Origin: Nocardia arizonensis
Lineage (GTDB): Bacteria; Actinomycetota; Actinomycetes; Mycobacteriales; Mycobacteriaceae
Direction of reading: 5' to 3'
DNA length: 64,000 nucleotides
Assembly (NCBI RefSeq): GCF_001310275.1
Contig: NZ_LGYZ01000129.1
Coordinates: 62,001-126,000 of the forward strand
Below, piece by piece: positions 18,832-27,502 of the stretch (within the stretch, counting starts at the first letter, position 1; the number at the start of each line of letters is the position of its first letter). A program made the translations under genes and the position numbers. The notes under the pieces were generated by a model, which worked only from the letters and a program-made list of their open reading frames with translations, was not told the DNA's origin and did not search any database.

Positions 18832-19074
18832 GTGACGAACCCATCCGCACGACCGCCGCAGGGCGGCTCGCCCCGCCGCGCGGGCGACCGGTTCCTCTAC
18901 TTCGCGCTCGCGCTGTTCGGGACAGGTCTGCTGGCGATCACGGCCATCTTCCTGACACCGCTGCTGAGTGATTCGGATCCGGCGCTGTGGCTGTACCTGA
19001 CCGCCATGCTGACGCCGATAGGTTTCATCCTCGCCGTGTGCTTCGCGTTGTGGTCCGGTCGTAGGACCCGGTAA
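18832..19074 (+). CDS. Small two-helix membrane protein
   Basis: An 80-aa protein with two transmembrane helices (FLYFALALFGTGLLAITAIFL and LWLYLTAMLTPIGFILAVCFAL) and a basic C-terminus. Position before rpfA and next to the cold-shock gene matches Rv0870c. The GTG at 18832 is used because the preceding in-frame residues lie in the divergent promoter region. Function unknown. Confidence 0.8.
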   Translation: MTNPSARPPQGGSPRRAGDRFLYFALALFGTGLLAITAIFLTPLLSDSDPALWLYLTAMLTPIGFILAVCFALWSGRRTR

Positions 19075-19115
19075 CAGACGAACGGTTACCCACGCCGATC
19101 GTTACCCAATCAAAA

Positions 19116-19131
19116 TGTGATCCTGGTCACA
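19116..19131. promoter_or_regulatory. CRP-family binding site upstream of rpfA
   Basis: TGTGATCCTGGTCACA is a perfect TGTGA-N6-TCACA CRP site, 320 bp before the rpfA start. In M. tuberculosis rpfA is a known target of the cAMP receptor protein Rv3676, so a conserved cAMP input is likely. Confidence 0.82.
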
Positions 19132-19269
19132 TATTGTTGCGCTCGATGGGCGCCTTCAATGGGCAGCAGGCCGCATCCGCCCCCTCCTAGCTGCGAGAAA
19201 GCGCGCATACCCCCGTCGAGACACCACCGAGACCTGATCACACACGCCGGTTATCAAATAGTGATTTTT

Positions 19270-19436
19270 CGCGCGGTTCGTCGTACCGTCTTATCCAGCC
19301 GGGCAACCCCGGCGCCACCGGCCCGCCGCACCGAACCTCGCCCCGCGGGTACCGGACCCCGACGGATTCAGGGGCGAGGGCGGGACGGACGACCTCTCAG
19401 TCCGAACCCGAGCGAGACCTCGCAGGTGCGGACGAG
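19270..19436 (+). ncRNA. Probable ydaO/yuaA c-di-AMP riboswitch in the rpfA leader
   Basis: The leader between the CRP site and rpfA is about 300 nt and contains elements of the actinobacterial ydaO class: a 5' GCCGGGCAACCCCGGC region at about 19300, GACGGATTCAGGGG near 19362-19375, and a 3' block CGAACCCGAGCGAGACCTCG followed by CAGGTG at about 19415-19436, close to the CCCGACAGCTAACCTCG-type signature of this class. rpf genes are classic targets of this riboswitch. Boundaries are approximate because I could not fold it. Confidence 0.65.
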
Positions 19437-19451
19437 AGGAAGACACCCGAT

Positions 19452-20078
19452 ATGAGTGGACGCCACCGCAAGCCGACTTCCACCGGTCGCACCGTTGCCA
19501 AGGTCGCCGTCACCGGCGCCATCATCGGCACCGCTGGTGTGGCCCTCGCCGGAAACGCCAGCGCGGCACCCGACTCCGACTGGGATCGCCTCGCACAGTG
19601 CGAAGCAGGCGGCAACTGGGGCATCAACACCGGCAACGGTTTCCAGGGCGGTCTGCAGTTCTCGCCGAGCACCTGGAACGCCCACGGCGGGCAGGAATAC
19701 GCCGCCACCGCCAACCAGGCGAGCCGCGAAGAGCAGATCGTGGTCGCCGAGAAGGTGCTCGCATCCCAGGGCTGGGGCGCATGGCCCTCGTGCTCGTCCA
19801 AGCTCGGACTGAGCAGCAACCCGACTCCTCGCTCCGCGCCCGCCGCCCAGACTCCGCGCTGGAACCCCGAACCGCAGGCCCAGATCCCCGCGGCCGCCGA
19901 TTCGAGCCAGGAGATCTTCCAGGCCGTCGATCGCGCCATCGCCGTGGTGCAGCAGCAGGGCGTGCAGATCCCGCAGCAGGCCCTCGACTTCTTCAATGCC
20001 GCCAAGACCAACGGCGTCAAGCTCGACCCGAACGTCGTGAACTTCTACGAGGCCAACAAGGGCATGCTCCCGCAGTAA
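19452..20078 (+). CDS. rpfA: Resuscitation-promoting factor (transglycosylase)
   Basis: A 208-aa exported Rpf, a muralytic enzyme that restarts growth of dormant actinobacteria. The signal peptide ends near GNASAAP (about residue 40). The Rpf domain (about 42-117) is WDRLAQCEAGGNWGINT, with catalytic Glu at 51 and the paired cysteines at 50 and in WPSCSS. A 90-residue C-terminal helical region rich in glutamine (VVQQQGVQIPQQALDFF) has no LysM or G5 domain. The gene has its own long leader with a CRP site and probable riboswitch, and a strong terminator follows. Confidence 0.93.
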   Translation: MSGRHRKPTSTGRTVAKVAVTGAIIGTAGVALAGNASAAPDSDWDRLAQCEAGGNWGINTGNGFQGGLQFSPSTWNAHGGQEYAATANQASREEQIVVAEKVLASQGWGAWPSCSSKLGLSSNPTPRSAPAAQTPRWNPEPQAQIPAAADSSQEIFQAVDRAIAVVQQQGVQIPQQALDFFNAAKTNGVKLDPNVVNFYEANKGMLPQ

Positions 20079-20101
20079 TCCACACCGTAGGCGGCCTCGC
20101 C

Positions 20102-20147
20102 ACGAACAAGGCCCCCGCATCCTCGAGGATGCGGGGGCCTTGTTCGT
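20102..20147. terminator. Perfect 46-bp palindromic terminator
   Basis: A 23-bp inverted repeat without mismatches (left arm begins ACGAACAAGGCCCCCGCATC at 20102, centre between 20124 and 20125) lies 24 bp after rpfA. The opposing small gene ends 24 bp beyond, so it can serve both strands. No long U-run follows. Confidence 0.88.
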
Positions 20148-20171
20148 ATCTATCGGCCTGTTCGCCGTAGA

Positions 20172-20360
20172 TCAGCGATTGATCACCGTGTGCGGGTGCA
20201 GGTACGGCAACTGATCGGCAGGCAGCGGGAATTCGGTGTCCTCGCCGAAGGGCGAAAGATTCCCGGAGCGAGTCGACGAGAGCTCGGTGACGGCATGGGC
20301 ACCGTCGGCCAGCTCCGGCCAGCCGTTGTCGACATACGGTTTCTTCGATTTGTTCACCAC
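20172..20360 (-). CDS. Conserved small hypothetical protein
   Basis: A 62-aa soluble protein, beginning MVNKSKKPYVDNGWPELADG and ending LPADQLPYLHPHTVINR. It has no membrane segment or cysteine. The frame is open with good codon choice, and the PLPADQLPYLHP end looks conserved, but I cannot name the family. It is divergent from the helicase-associated gene and convergent with rpfA. Confidence 0.65.
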   Translation of the reverse strand: MVNKSKKPYVDNGWPELADGAHAVTELSSTRSGNLSPFGEDTEFPLPADQLPYLHPHTVINR

Positions 20361-20476
20361 CGTCTCATTGTGGCATGTCCATCGAACCGGGTCAGTTCCT
20401 GCTCACCGGGCGACGGACGCCCCCGGTGGATTACGCTCGAAACCGAAAGGTGACACAACGACGATCTCGGGAGCAC

Positions 20477-22927
20477 ATGGGCAACTCGTCGAGCGTTCCG
20501 AGCGCCGCTTCGGCGGCTCCGCCGCGCGCGGAGGACCCCGAGCACGAGGATTCGCGGCCGGACACGGTGTCGAGCCCGGCGGAGGCCGCGGGCGAGCCGA
20601 CCGCCGACCGGACGCGGGCGCGCACCCCGCCGCGCGAGACGGCCACGCTGGCCGGATGGCTCGCCGCGCGCACCGATGCCCAACTGGTCACCCTGCTGCA
20701 TCTGCGGCCCGACCTGGCGGTGCCGCTGCCCTCCTCGATGGCGGTTCTGGCCGCGCGCGCGCAGCAGCGCGCCTCGGTGCTGCGCGCCACCGACGATCTG
20801 GACACCCTCGAATTCGCGGTGGTGGAGATGCTCATGACGCACGCCACCGCCCGCCCCGCCGGTGACGCCACACCGCTGAACCGCAAGGACCTCCAAGCCG
20901 CGCTGAAGGGCCGGGCCACCAAGACGGCGCTGGACGCCGCACTGTACCGGCTCGGCGCCCGCGCGCTGATCTGGTTCGACGGCGAGGCGGTCCATCTGGT
21001 TCCGGCCACCGCGGAGGCCATGCCGTGGCCGCTCGGCAGCACGACCGAATTGCCCGACGCGCTGACCGAACCGGAGATCCGGTCCGCACTGGCCGAACTC
21101 GCCCCCGCCGAACGCGCGCTGCTGGACAAACTCGCCACCACGGGTCCGCGCGGGCGCAGCCGCGACGCCGCACCGAGCGCGCCACGGGACCGGCCGATCC
21201 CCCGGCTGCTGGATCGCCGTCTGCTGCACCGCGTCGACGACGAGACGGTGGAGCTGCCGGTCACGGTGGGCCAGATCCTGCGCAACGAACCGGTGACCCA
21301 CCCGCACGTGCTGACACCGCCGAAACCGCAGCCGGGCAACCACGCCGCGACCGAGGTGAACGGGACCGCGGCGGGCGAGGTCGGTGAGCTGCTGCGGCAC
21401 TGCGCGGACATTCTGGAATCCCTCGGACAGAACCCGGCCCCGGCCCTGCGCGCGGGCGGACTCGGGGTGCGGGAGCTGCGGCGGATCGCCAAACAGGTCG
21501 GCATCGACGAGAGCCGCGCCGGACTACTCGTGGAACTGCTGGCCGCGGCGAAACTGATCGAGAAGGGCCAACCCGAGCCCGATACCGATATCGACGCCAC
21601 CGACGACTACTGGGCGCCCACCCCGTCCTCGGACGCCTGGCGGGACTCGCCGCCCGCCCGCCGCTGGGTGCTGCTCGCACGGACCTGGCTTGAACTCGAT
21701 CGCATGCCGTGGATGATCGGCATGCGCGACCCCAACGACAAACCGCTGGCCGCGCTGTCGATCGAGTTGCGCAATCCGCACGCGGCCCGCGACCGGCGCG
21801 CGGTCGTGGACCTGCTCGCCGAATATCCGACGGGCGTGTCGCTGACCGCCGCCGAGATCGGCAAACTACTGGCGTGGCGGCAGCCGCGCAGGCGCAGGCA
21901 TTTCCGTACCGAGGCGGTGGACAATACGCTGCGCGAGGCGGGCGAGGTCGGACTGCTCGGCCGCGGCGCGCTCGCCCACCCGGCCCGCGCGCTGCTGCAC
22001 GACGGCCCCACCGCCGCCGCGGACGCCGAGACCGCGATGGCCGAGGCGCTGCCCGAACCGGTCGACCACGTCCTGGTCCAGGCCGATCTCACGGTGATCG
22101 CGCCCGGTCCGCTGCTGCCCGAACTCCAGCAGCGGATCGCGCTGGTGGCCGATGTCGAGTCCGCGGGCGCCGCGACGGTGTACCGGGTCGGGGAGGCCTC
22201 GGTGCGCCGCGCGCTGGACGCGGGACTGACCGCCGCCGAATTGCACACCCTGTTCGCGACCCATTCGCGCACACCGGTTCCGCAGGCGCTGACCTATCTG
22301 ATCGATGATGTCGCGCGGCGGCACGGGCAATTGCGGGCGGGTGTGGCGCAGTCGTTCCTGCGCAGCGACGATCCCGCCCTGCTCGCCCAGGTTTTGGCCG
22401 CGCCGGTCGCGGGCGAACTCGCCATGCGCGCCATCGCGCCGACCGTGGCCATCGCCCTCGCGCCACTGGGCGAGGTGCTCGACCGACTGCGCGCCGCCGG
22501 ATTCGCGCCCGCCGGTGAGGATTCCGCGGGCGTGATCGTCGACCTGCGCCGACGCGGCGCACGCGTCGCCGCCCGCCCGGCGGCCCGCCGGCCATACCGT
22601 CCGACCCCGCCGAGCACCGAACAGCTGGAATCGCTGGTCGCTGAGTTGCGGGCCGGGGATCGCGCCGCGGGCGCACGCTCGGGTCAGACGGTGCGCACCG
22701 ACGGCACCCGAACCAGCACCGCCGCGACCCTGGCTCTGCTGCAATTGGCGGCCAGGGTGCGGCGACCGGTGAATATCGGCTATGTCGACGCGTCCGGGGT
22801 CGCGTCACAGCGCGTGGTCGAACCGATCAAGGTCGGTAACGGCCAATTGGACGCGCTGGATCCGGTGACCGGCGCGGTCCGACATTTCACCCTGCATCGG
22901 ATCGCCTCGGTGGCGCTGGTGGAATGA
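20477..22927 (+). CDS. Helicase-associated (XPB-N-like) large protein
   Basis: An 816-aa cytosolic protein, equivalent to Rv0862c by type and position. The region TLAGWLAARTDAQLVTLLHLRPDL near residue 40 and the C-terminal half with LVQADLTVIAPGPLLPELQ match the helicase-associated, XPB/Ssl2 N-terminal-like domain; the last 90 residues (RPVNIGYVDASG...VEPIKVGNG) resemble a WYL-type beta domain. I see no Walker A or DEAH motif, so it is unlikely to be a helicase itself. The XPB helicase lies 4.6 kb downstream. The ATG at 20477 has GGGAG just upstream; in-frame starts at 20375 and 20450 remain possible. Confidence 0.82.
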   Translation: MGNSSSVPSAASAAPPRAEDPEHEDSRPDTVSSPAEAAGEPTADRTRARTPPRETATLAGWLAARTDAQLVTLLHLRPDLAVPLPSSMAVLAARAQQRASVLRATDDLDTLEFAVVEMLMTHATARPAGDATPLNRKDLQAALKGRATKTALDAALYRLGARALIWFDGEAVHLVPATAEAMPWPLGSTTELPDALTEPEIRSALAELAPAERALLDKLATTGPRGRSRDAAPSAPRDRPIPRLLDRRLLHRVDDETVELPVTVGQILRNEPVTHPHVLTPPKPQPGNHAATEVNGTAAGEVGELLRHCADILESLGQNPAPALRAGGLGVRELRRIAKQVGIDESRAGLLVELLAAAKLIEKGQPEPDTDIDATDDYWAPTPSSDAWRDSPPARRWVLLARTWLELDRMPWMIGMRDPNDKPLAALSIELRNPHAARDRRAVVDLLAEYPTGVSLTAAEIGKLLAWRQPRRRRHFRTEAVDNTLREAGEVGLLGRGALAHPARALLHDGPTAAADAETAMAEALPEPVDHVLVQADLTVIAPGPLLPELQQRIALVADVESAGAATVYRVGEASVRRALDAGLTAAELHTLFATHSRTPVPQALTYLIDDVARRHGQLRAGVAQSFLRSDDPALLAQVLAAPVAGELAMRAIAPTVAIALAPLGEVLDRLRAAGFAPAGEDSAGVIVDLRRRGARVAARPAARRPYRPTPPSTEQLESLVAELRAGDRAAGARSGQTVRTDGTRTSTAATLALLQLAARVRRPVNIGYVDASGVASQRVVEPIKVGNGQLDALDPVTGAVRHFTLHRIASVALVE

Positions 22928-22948
22928 CCGTGTCGAGGTCGCGGCAGG

Positions 22949-23470
22949 TCAGGGCTTCGTCACGCAGTACAGGGTCTTGGGATCGGGCACGGTGATGAAC
23001 CGGTCGGCGTCGGTGCACAGCATTTCGTCGGTCTGGCCGTCGATGCGCTGCACGACCTTGAAGGTGGCCTCCGGTGAGCCGCAATCGACCCATTTGTACG
23101 GCGAGGTGGCGACGTCGTTGTAGCAGGCGTTCTGCTGGAAATTCGGGGCGAGGCACATGAAGGTGGTCGCGCCGCTCACCAACTGTTCGGTGTAGCTGGT
23201 GTATTCGTTCGACGGACATTCGGTCTTGGTGTCGAAGGTGCGGAAGACCTTATAGACGGCCTTCGGCGAGGAGCAGTCGATCGATTCGCCCTCGGTGGCG
23301 GTCATGGAGTTGTTCGTGATGTTGATGCAATCGCCGACCTCGGTCTTCGCGACATCCGATTTGGTGACGCTGTCGACTGCCGAACACCCTGTGATCGCCG
23401 CCGCGGCCGCGGCCACCGCCAAGAGTGCGGAGGCGATTCGCGCCTGCGCTCTCACACCCGGGTACTTCAC
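22949..23470 (-). CDS. Secreted lipoprotein, LppU-like
   Basis: A 173-aa lipoprotein. The signal peptide VKYPGVRAQARIASALLAV continues to a lipobox AITGC (Cys at about 28). The mature part has two similar cysteine-paired modules: VGDCINITNNSMTATEGESI...DCSSPKAVYKV, and FMCLAPNFQQNACYND...VDCGSPEATFKV. This repeat type is common in mycobacterial LppU-like proteins. The GTG at 23470 has GAGAGG upstream and gives the signal peptide at once. Function unknown. Confidence 0.83.
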   Translation of the reverse strand: MKYPGVRAQARIASALLAVAAAAAAITGCSAVDSVTKSDVAKTEVGDCINITNNSMTATEGESIDCSSPKAVYKVFRTFDTKTECPSNEYTSYTEQLVSGATTFMCLAPNFQQNACYNDVATSPYKWVDCGSPEATFKVVQRIDGQTDEMLCTDADRFITVPDPKTLYCVTKP

Positions 23471-23573
23471 GTGAAAACCTCTCTCACCGAAAATATTCAC
23501 GCTGGTCGTGAACGCGGTGAGGATACCCAAAGGTCGCGGTGGCCGCATCAGTCCCCGGCCGTTCGGACGGGCC

Positions 23574-23690
23574 TCAGAGAGTCAGACCGTACATCCCGAG
23601 TAGGGCGAAGCCGAGAATCCTGGGAACCAGACCGGTCAGCAACTGAAGTCCGAAACTGTTCACTCGCAATACCTTCCATAGATCGCCCAC
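23574..23690 (-). CDS. Possible 38-aa membrane microprotein
   Basis: An open frame from a GTG at 23690 reads VGDLWKVLRVNSFGLQLLTG and ends in a hydrophobic PRILGFALLGMYGLTL segment. It could be one membrane helix with a short basic N-terminus. Codon third positions are less GC-biased than in neighbouring genes and the ribosome-binding site is weak, so it may be chance. It lies between two divergent genes. Confidence 0.3.
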   Translation of the reverse strand: MGDLWKVLRVNSFGLQLLTGLVPRILGFALLGMYGLTL

Positions 23691-23758
23691 ATCGTGGACG
23701 TTTGCCCAACTCGTGCTGTGTTTCGCTCCGAGCGGACCCGTCGTTACGCTTGGCAAGT

Positions 23759-24592
23759 ATGACCCTCGCGGACGCCGCTCGCGACCTGTACGGGCTCGAC
23801 CCCGCCGAATTCGTGGCGGCACGCGACGCGCTCGCGCGCGAGACCAGGGCCGCGGGCGATCGGGAACTCGCGGCCGATATCGGACGTCTGCGCAGGCCGA
23901 CGGTCGCCGCGTGGACGGTCAACCTGCTCACCCGCTCGACGCCCGGCGAACTCGACGCGCTGCTGCGGCTCGGTGCGGCCCTGCGCGCCGCACAGCGAGA
24001 ACTGTCCGGCGATCAGCTGCGGGCCCTCGGAGCCCGGCGGCAGCAGGCCGTCACCGCGCTGGCTCGGCGAGCCGGCGCACTCGCCGCCGAAGCGGGTCGC
24101 CCGGTCGGCGAGCCGATCCTGCGCGAGGTGGCGCAGACGCTCACCGCCGCACTCGCCGATCCCGCTGTGGCCCAACAGATCACCGACGGCACGCTGACGA
24201 CAGCGGTCACCTACGACGGTTTCGGGCCGAACGAACCTGCACTGGCCGCGGTGGCGCCGCCCGTCCCGGAGGAACCCGCCGCGACCGATCCCGACGCCGA
24301 ACGCGCGCACGCGGCCCGCGCCGAACTCGATGACGCGCGTTCCGGCCTCGAATCGGCGCGAGCGGCAAGGGATTCCGCTCAGGCGGCGGCCGAGCGGGCC
24401 GCACAGGAGTCGGCGACGGCCGACGACCACCTGACCCGCCTGCGCGCCGAACTGGCCGACGCCGAACAGCGGCGGCGGTTCGCCAAGTCCGCCGAACATG
24501 ATGCGCGGGAACGACTTCGACACGAACAGCGGCAGCTCGACCGCGCCGAACGACGACTGCGCCGCGCGCGCGACGAACTCGACGGCGACTAG
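23759..24592 (+). CDS. Coiled-coil hypothetical protein
   Basis: A 277-aa soluble protein. The N-terminal half contains LYGLDPAEFVAARDALAR and RLRRPTVAAWTVNLLTR, conserved in many actinobacterial hypotheticals. From about residue 185 to the end it is a continuous alanine/glutamate/arginine coiled coil (AERAHAARAELDDARSGLES, then EQRQLDRAERRLRRARDEL). Function unknown. Its stop overlaps that of the convergent M1 peptidase by 4 bp. Confidence 0.8.
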   Translation: MTLADAARDLYGLDPAEFVAARDALARETRAAGDRELAADIGRLRRPTVAAWTVNLLTRSTPGELDALLRLGAALRAAQRELSGDQLRALGARRQQAVTALARRAGALAAEAGRPVGEPILREVAQTLTAALADPAVAQQITDGTLTTAVTYDGFGPNEPALAAVAPPVPEEPAATDPDAERAHAARAELDDARSGLESARAARDSAQAAAERAAQESATADDHLTRLRAELADAEQRRRFAKSAEHDARERLRHEQRQLDRAERRLRRARDELDGD

Positions 24593-26049
24593 CCGCGCAG
24601 CGCGCCCGGGAAGAGGTACTCCTCTGCCGGAATGGTCGCGCCGTCGAGCCAAGCGCGGAAGAAGCCGGTCAGATCGGTGGCCGAGCGGCGCTGCGCGAAC
24701 TCGCGCAGCTCGGCCATCGAGGCATTGCCGTAGGTGTGGCCGACGACGAAATCGCGAATGGCGGTGAAGAACACGTCGTCACCGAGCAGGCGGCGCAGCG
24801 CGTGCAGGAACAGCGGACCGCGAGAATATACCGACGTGAATTCCCGGCCCGTACCCGGATTGCCCAGCGGAATATCCCAGAACCGCCCGTCGTGGCGGAA
24901 TTCGGCGACGGTCTCGCGATACTCCGCGTCGACGTCGACGCCGTCCATGCGTTCCGGCCACAGATAGTCGGCGGTATAGCTGGCGAAGCATTCGTTGAGG
25001 CAGATATCCGACCACTGCCGCACCGACATGGAATCGCCCCACCACTGGTGCGTGATCTCGTGCACGACGGTTGGCAGATCGGTCCATGGCGCGTAGATGG
25101 GCCGGGTCTGGGTCTCCAGCGAGAATTCGAGGTCGACATCGACGTAGATGCCGCCCGCCGACTCGAACGGATAAGGGCCGTAGAGCGATTCGAGGAAATC
25201 CAGGACCTCCGGCAGCCGTTGCTCGTCGGCGCGATTGTGTCCGGCCTCGGTCGCGAACGCGCTCAGTAGCGGTGTGCCGTTGGCGCGGCGCTGCTCCAGA
25301 TACTCGAAATGGTCGATGGCGACGGTGGTCAGATAGCCAACGACCGGATGGCGCGTCTCCCACACGACGGTGCGCCGGCCACCGGTCACGGTGTCGGCGG
25401 TGCGCAGGCCGTTGGAGACCACGTCCCATTCGGCGGGCACGGTGGCGTTGAGCGTGAAGGTCGCCTTGTCGACGGGTGTGTCGTTGAGCGGGTACCAGGA
25501 GGTGGCCGAATGCGGTTCGCCCGCGACGAAGGCGCCGCCGCTGTCGGCGATGGTCCAGCCCTCCCCCGCCCGGTCCTGAGCGGTGCCGTCGTAGTCGACC
25601 AGCACCGTGAACGGCAGTCCCGGCAGCAATGGCACGAGCGGGGTCACGGTCAGTTCGTGTTCGCCGTTGCGGTCGAAGGCGGCGGGCAGATTGTTCACCG
25701 AGACCATGCGCACCGGTGGGCCGTCGTAGTCGAGGTTGAACACCCGCAGCGGCTCGGTCGCGGTGGCGTCGACGCGGGTGCGCCCGCGCAGTTCCCGATT
25801 CGACGGGTCGTAGTCGATGGTGACGTCGTAGTGGCCGACGTCGTAACCGCCATTGCCGTCCAGCGGGTAGTACGGGTCGCCGAGGCCGGGCGAGCCGACG
25901 AACAGATCGGCGTGGGCGGGTCCCGCCGTGACCGTCGCCGCCACCGCCACGGCCATTGCCGCGATCCACCGCCCCGACGAGCGCACGACCACCATCCCTT
26001 CCCGCACCACGGCGGCGCGGCTCGTATCGGCCGCACCGGGTTTCGGCAT
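24589..26049 (-). CDS. Exported M1 family metallopeptidase
   Basis: A 486-aa zinc peptidase. A signal peptide ends at AGPAHA (about residue 47). The M1 zinc site is HEITHQWWGDS (H330, E331, H334) with the third ligand E353 in LNECFASY, the expected 18-residue spacing. The usual exopeptidase motif GxMEN is not visible; the equivalent stretch reads VDVDLEFSLETQTR, so substrate specificity may be unusual. It lacks the large C-terminal domain of cytosolic aminopeptidase N, as in other short secreted actinobacterial members. Start at 26049 or a few codons later. Confidence 0.88.
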   Translation of the reverse strand: MPKPGAADTSRAAVVREGMVVVRSSGRWIAAMAVAVAATVTAGPAHADLFVGSPGLGDPYYPLDGNGGYDVGHYDVTIDYDPSNRELRGRTRVDATATEPLRVFNLDYDGPPVRMVSVNNLPAAFDRNGEHELTVTPLVPLLPGLPFTVLVDYDGTAQDRAGEGWTIADSGGAFVAGEPHSATSWYPLNDTPVDKATFTLNATVPAEWDVVSNGLRTADTVTGGRRTVVWETRHPVVGYLTTVAIDHFEYLEQRRANGTPLLSAFATEAGHNRADEQRLPEVLDFLESLYGPYPFESAGGIYVDVDLEFSLETQTRPIYAPWTDLPTVVHEITHQWWGDSMSVRQWSDICLNECFASYTADYLWPERMDGVDVDAEYRETVAEFRHDGRFWDIPLGNPGTGREFTSVYSRGPLFLHALRRLLGDDVFFTAIRDFVVGHTYGNASMAELREFAQRRSATDLTGFFRAWLDGATIPAEEYLFPGALRG

Positions 26050-26067
26050 CGCTGGATGGTAGCTGAT

Positions 26068-26727
26068 TCAGTCCGCCGTGCCGCTGATCGCCACCGACGC
26101 GCCGAGTCCGACGATGAGCGCGCCACCCGCGCCGCCGACGGCCTCCAACCTACGCGGCGAACGCGCGAACCAGGCGCGCGCCGCGACCGCGAGCAGCGCC
26201 CACACACTGTCGGAAACCAGGGCGACCGCGATGAACACGCTGCCCAGAATGAGGAATTGCAGTGGCAGCGGCCCGGCCGACGGATCGCAGAAATGCGGAA
26301 GGATGGCGGCGAAGAAGACGATCGCCTTCGGATTGGTGACCCCGACCAGGAAGCTCTGACGCAGCACCCGCGTGGTCGAGCCGCGCTCGCGCGGTGCGGC
26401 GTCGGCCGTGGCGCCGAGCGCGTCGCGCAACGACTTGCGTTCCCGGATGGCCTGCACCCCCAGGTAGACCAGATACAGCGCGCCGGCCATCTTCACCGCC
26501 GACAACGCGAAGGACGACGCCATGAGCACGGTGCCGAGCCCCACCGCGACGAGAAGGACGGCCAGGTAGACGCCCGCGGCGTGACCGAGCACCGACAACA
26601 GAGCGGCACGGCGGCCGAGGGTGAGCGCCCGGCCGATGGTGAACAGCACACCCGGCCCCGGGACGACGATCAGGACGAATGCCGCGGCGAGGAATGCCAG
26701 CAGATTGGAAGCCGGGACCATGCTCAC
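26068..26727 (-). CDS. LysE/RhtB family exporter
   Basis: A 219-aa amino-acid or metabolite exporter with about six transmembrane helices. The LysE motifs are FVLIVVPGPGVLFTIGRALTLGRRAALLSVLG near the start and FLVGVTNPKAIVFFAAILPHF in the middle. The substrate cannot be read. GTG start at 26727, with an ATG two codons in as an alternative. It lies 18 bp upstream of the M1 peptidase on the same strand. Confidence 0.9.
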   Translation of the reverse strand: MSMVPASNLLAFLAAAFVLIVVPGPGVLFTIGRALTLGRRAALLSVLGHAAGVYLAVLLVAVGLGTVLMASSFALSAVKMAGALYLVYLGVQAIRERKSLRDALGATADAAPRERGSTTRVLRQSFLVGVTNPKAIVFFAAILPHFCDPSAGPLPLQFLILGSVFIAVALVSDSVWALLAVAARAWFARSPRRLEAVGGAGGALIVGLGASVAISGTAD

Positions 26728-26793
26728 GATTCTAGAGCCGCGCGCAACCGGTTTCCGGTCCGCCGGACGAGTGTCCGTGCGGCGCGGGCGAAA

Positions 26794-27462
26794 TCAGGAG
26801 CCGAGGTCGCCAGGGAGTTGCTGAGGATCGAGCAGCAGCCGTTTGGTCGAGGTGCTGCGCACCTTGCCCGCGAGTTCGAGATTGTCGGTGAGCAACCGCC
26901 ACTCCACCTCGCTGATCGCCGCGCGCGCCCGGTCTATGACGGCCACATCCCTGGTGCCCCACGCGATCGGCATGGCGCTGACCGTCTGCCACCGTTCGCC
27001 CACCTGACGCGGCGCGCGATCGGTGCGAACCGCCACCGAGGGCACTCGCTCGCCGGCCCGCTTGCTGTGGCCGGGCAGATCACGGACCTTGCGGGTCACC
27101 AGCGCGTAACGCGGGTCGGCGGCGTCCGGTTTCGACACGGCGACGAGCGCGAGCAGCACAACCCCGGAGTCGTGGGTCTCCGAGACCACGGCGGGCACCA
27201 GCTCACCGGTGGCGTACAGCTTGTCGATGCTCGACCGGTGCGGCGCCCACAGCGCCACCCAGAGCGCGACGACCGCGCCGAGCGCGAATGCCACGGCCAG
27301 CAGATAGGACCACGGGTGGTTCAACCAGATCAGGTACGCCGTCCCCGCGGCCGCGAAGACCGCGGCGGCGATCGCCATGAGGCGAAGTCTGCGCAGGGCG
27401 GCGAACACTTCGTTCACCGCATGGGCGTGCCTGCGGTCCACCGCGAATTCGAAGTGTCGCAC
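26794..27462 (-). CDS. DUF3239 domain membrane protein
   Basis: A 222-aa protein with two adjacent transmembrane helices (LMAIAAAVFAAAGTAYLIWL, YLLAVAFALGAVVALWVAL, about 28-72) followed by a cytosolic domain. The soluble part, with GELVPAVVSETHDSGVVLLALV, resembles DUF3239, a family restricted to actinobacteria. It lies 40 bp downstream of the XPB helicase on the same strand and may be co-transcribed. Function unknown. Confidence 0.75.
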   Translation of the reverse strand: MRHFEFAVDRRHAHAVNEVFAALRRLRLMAIAAAVFAAAGTAYLIWLNHPWSYLLAVAFALGAVVALWVALWAPHRSSIDKLYATGELVPAVVSETHDSGVVLLALVAVSKPDAADPRYALVTRKVRDLPGHSKRAGERVPSVAVRTDRAPRQVGERWQTVSAMPIAWGTRDVAVIDRARAAISEVEWRLLTDNLELAGKVRSTSTKRLLLDPQQLPGDLGS

Positions 27463-27502
27463 GTCCTCTTCCTAGCACACGTTACGGAGGATGTTCCTCC
27501 AC

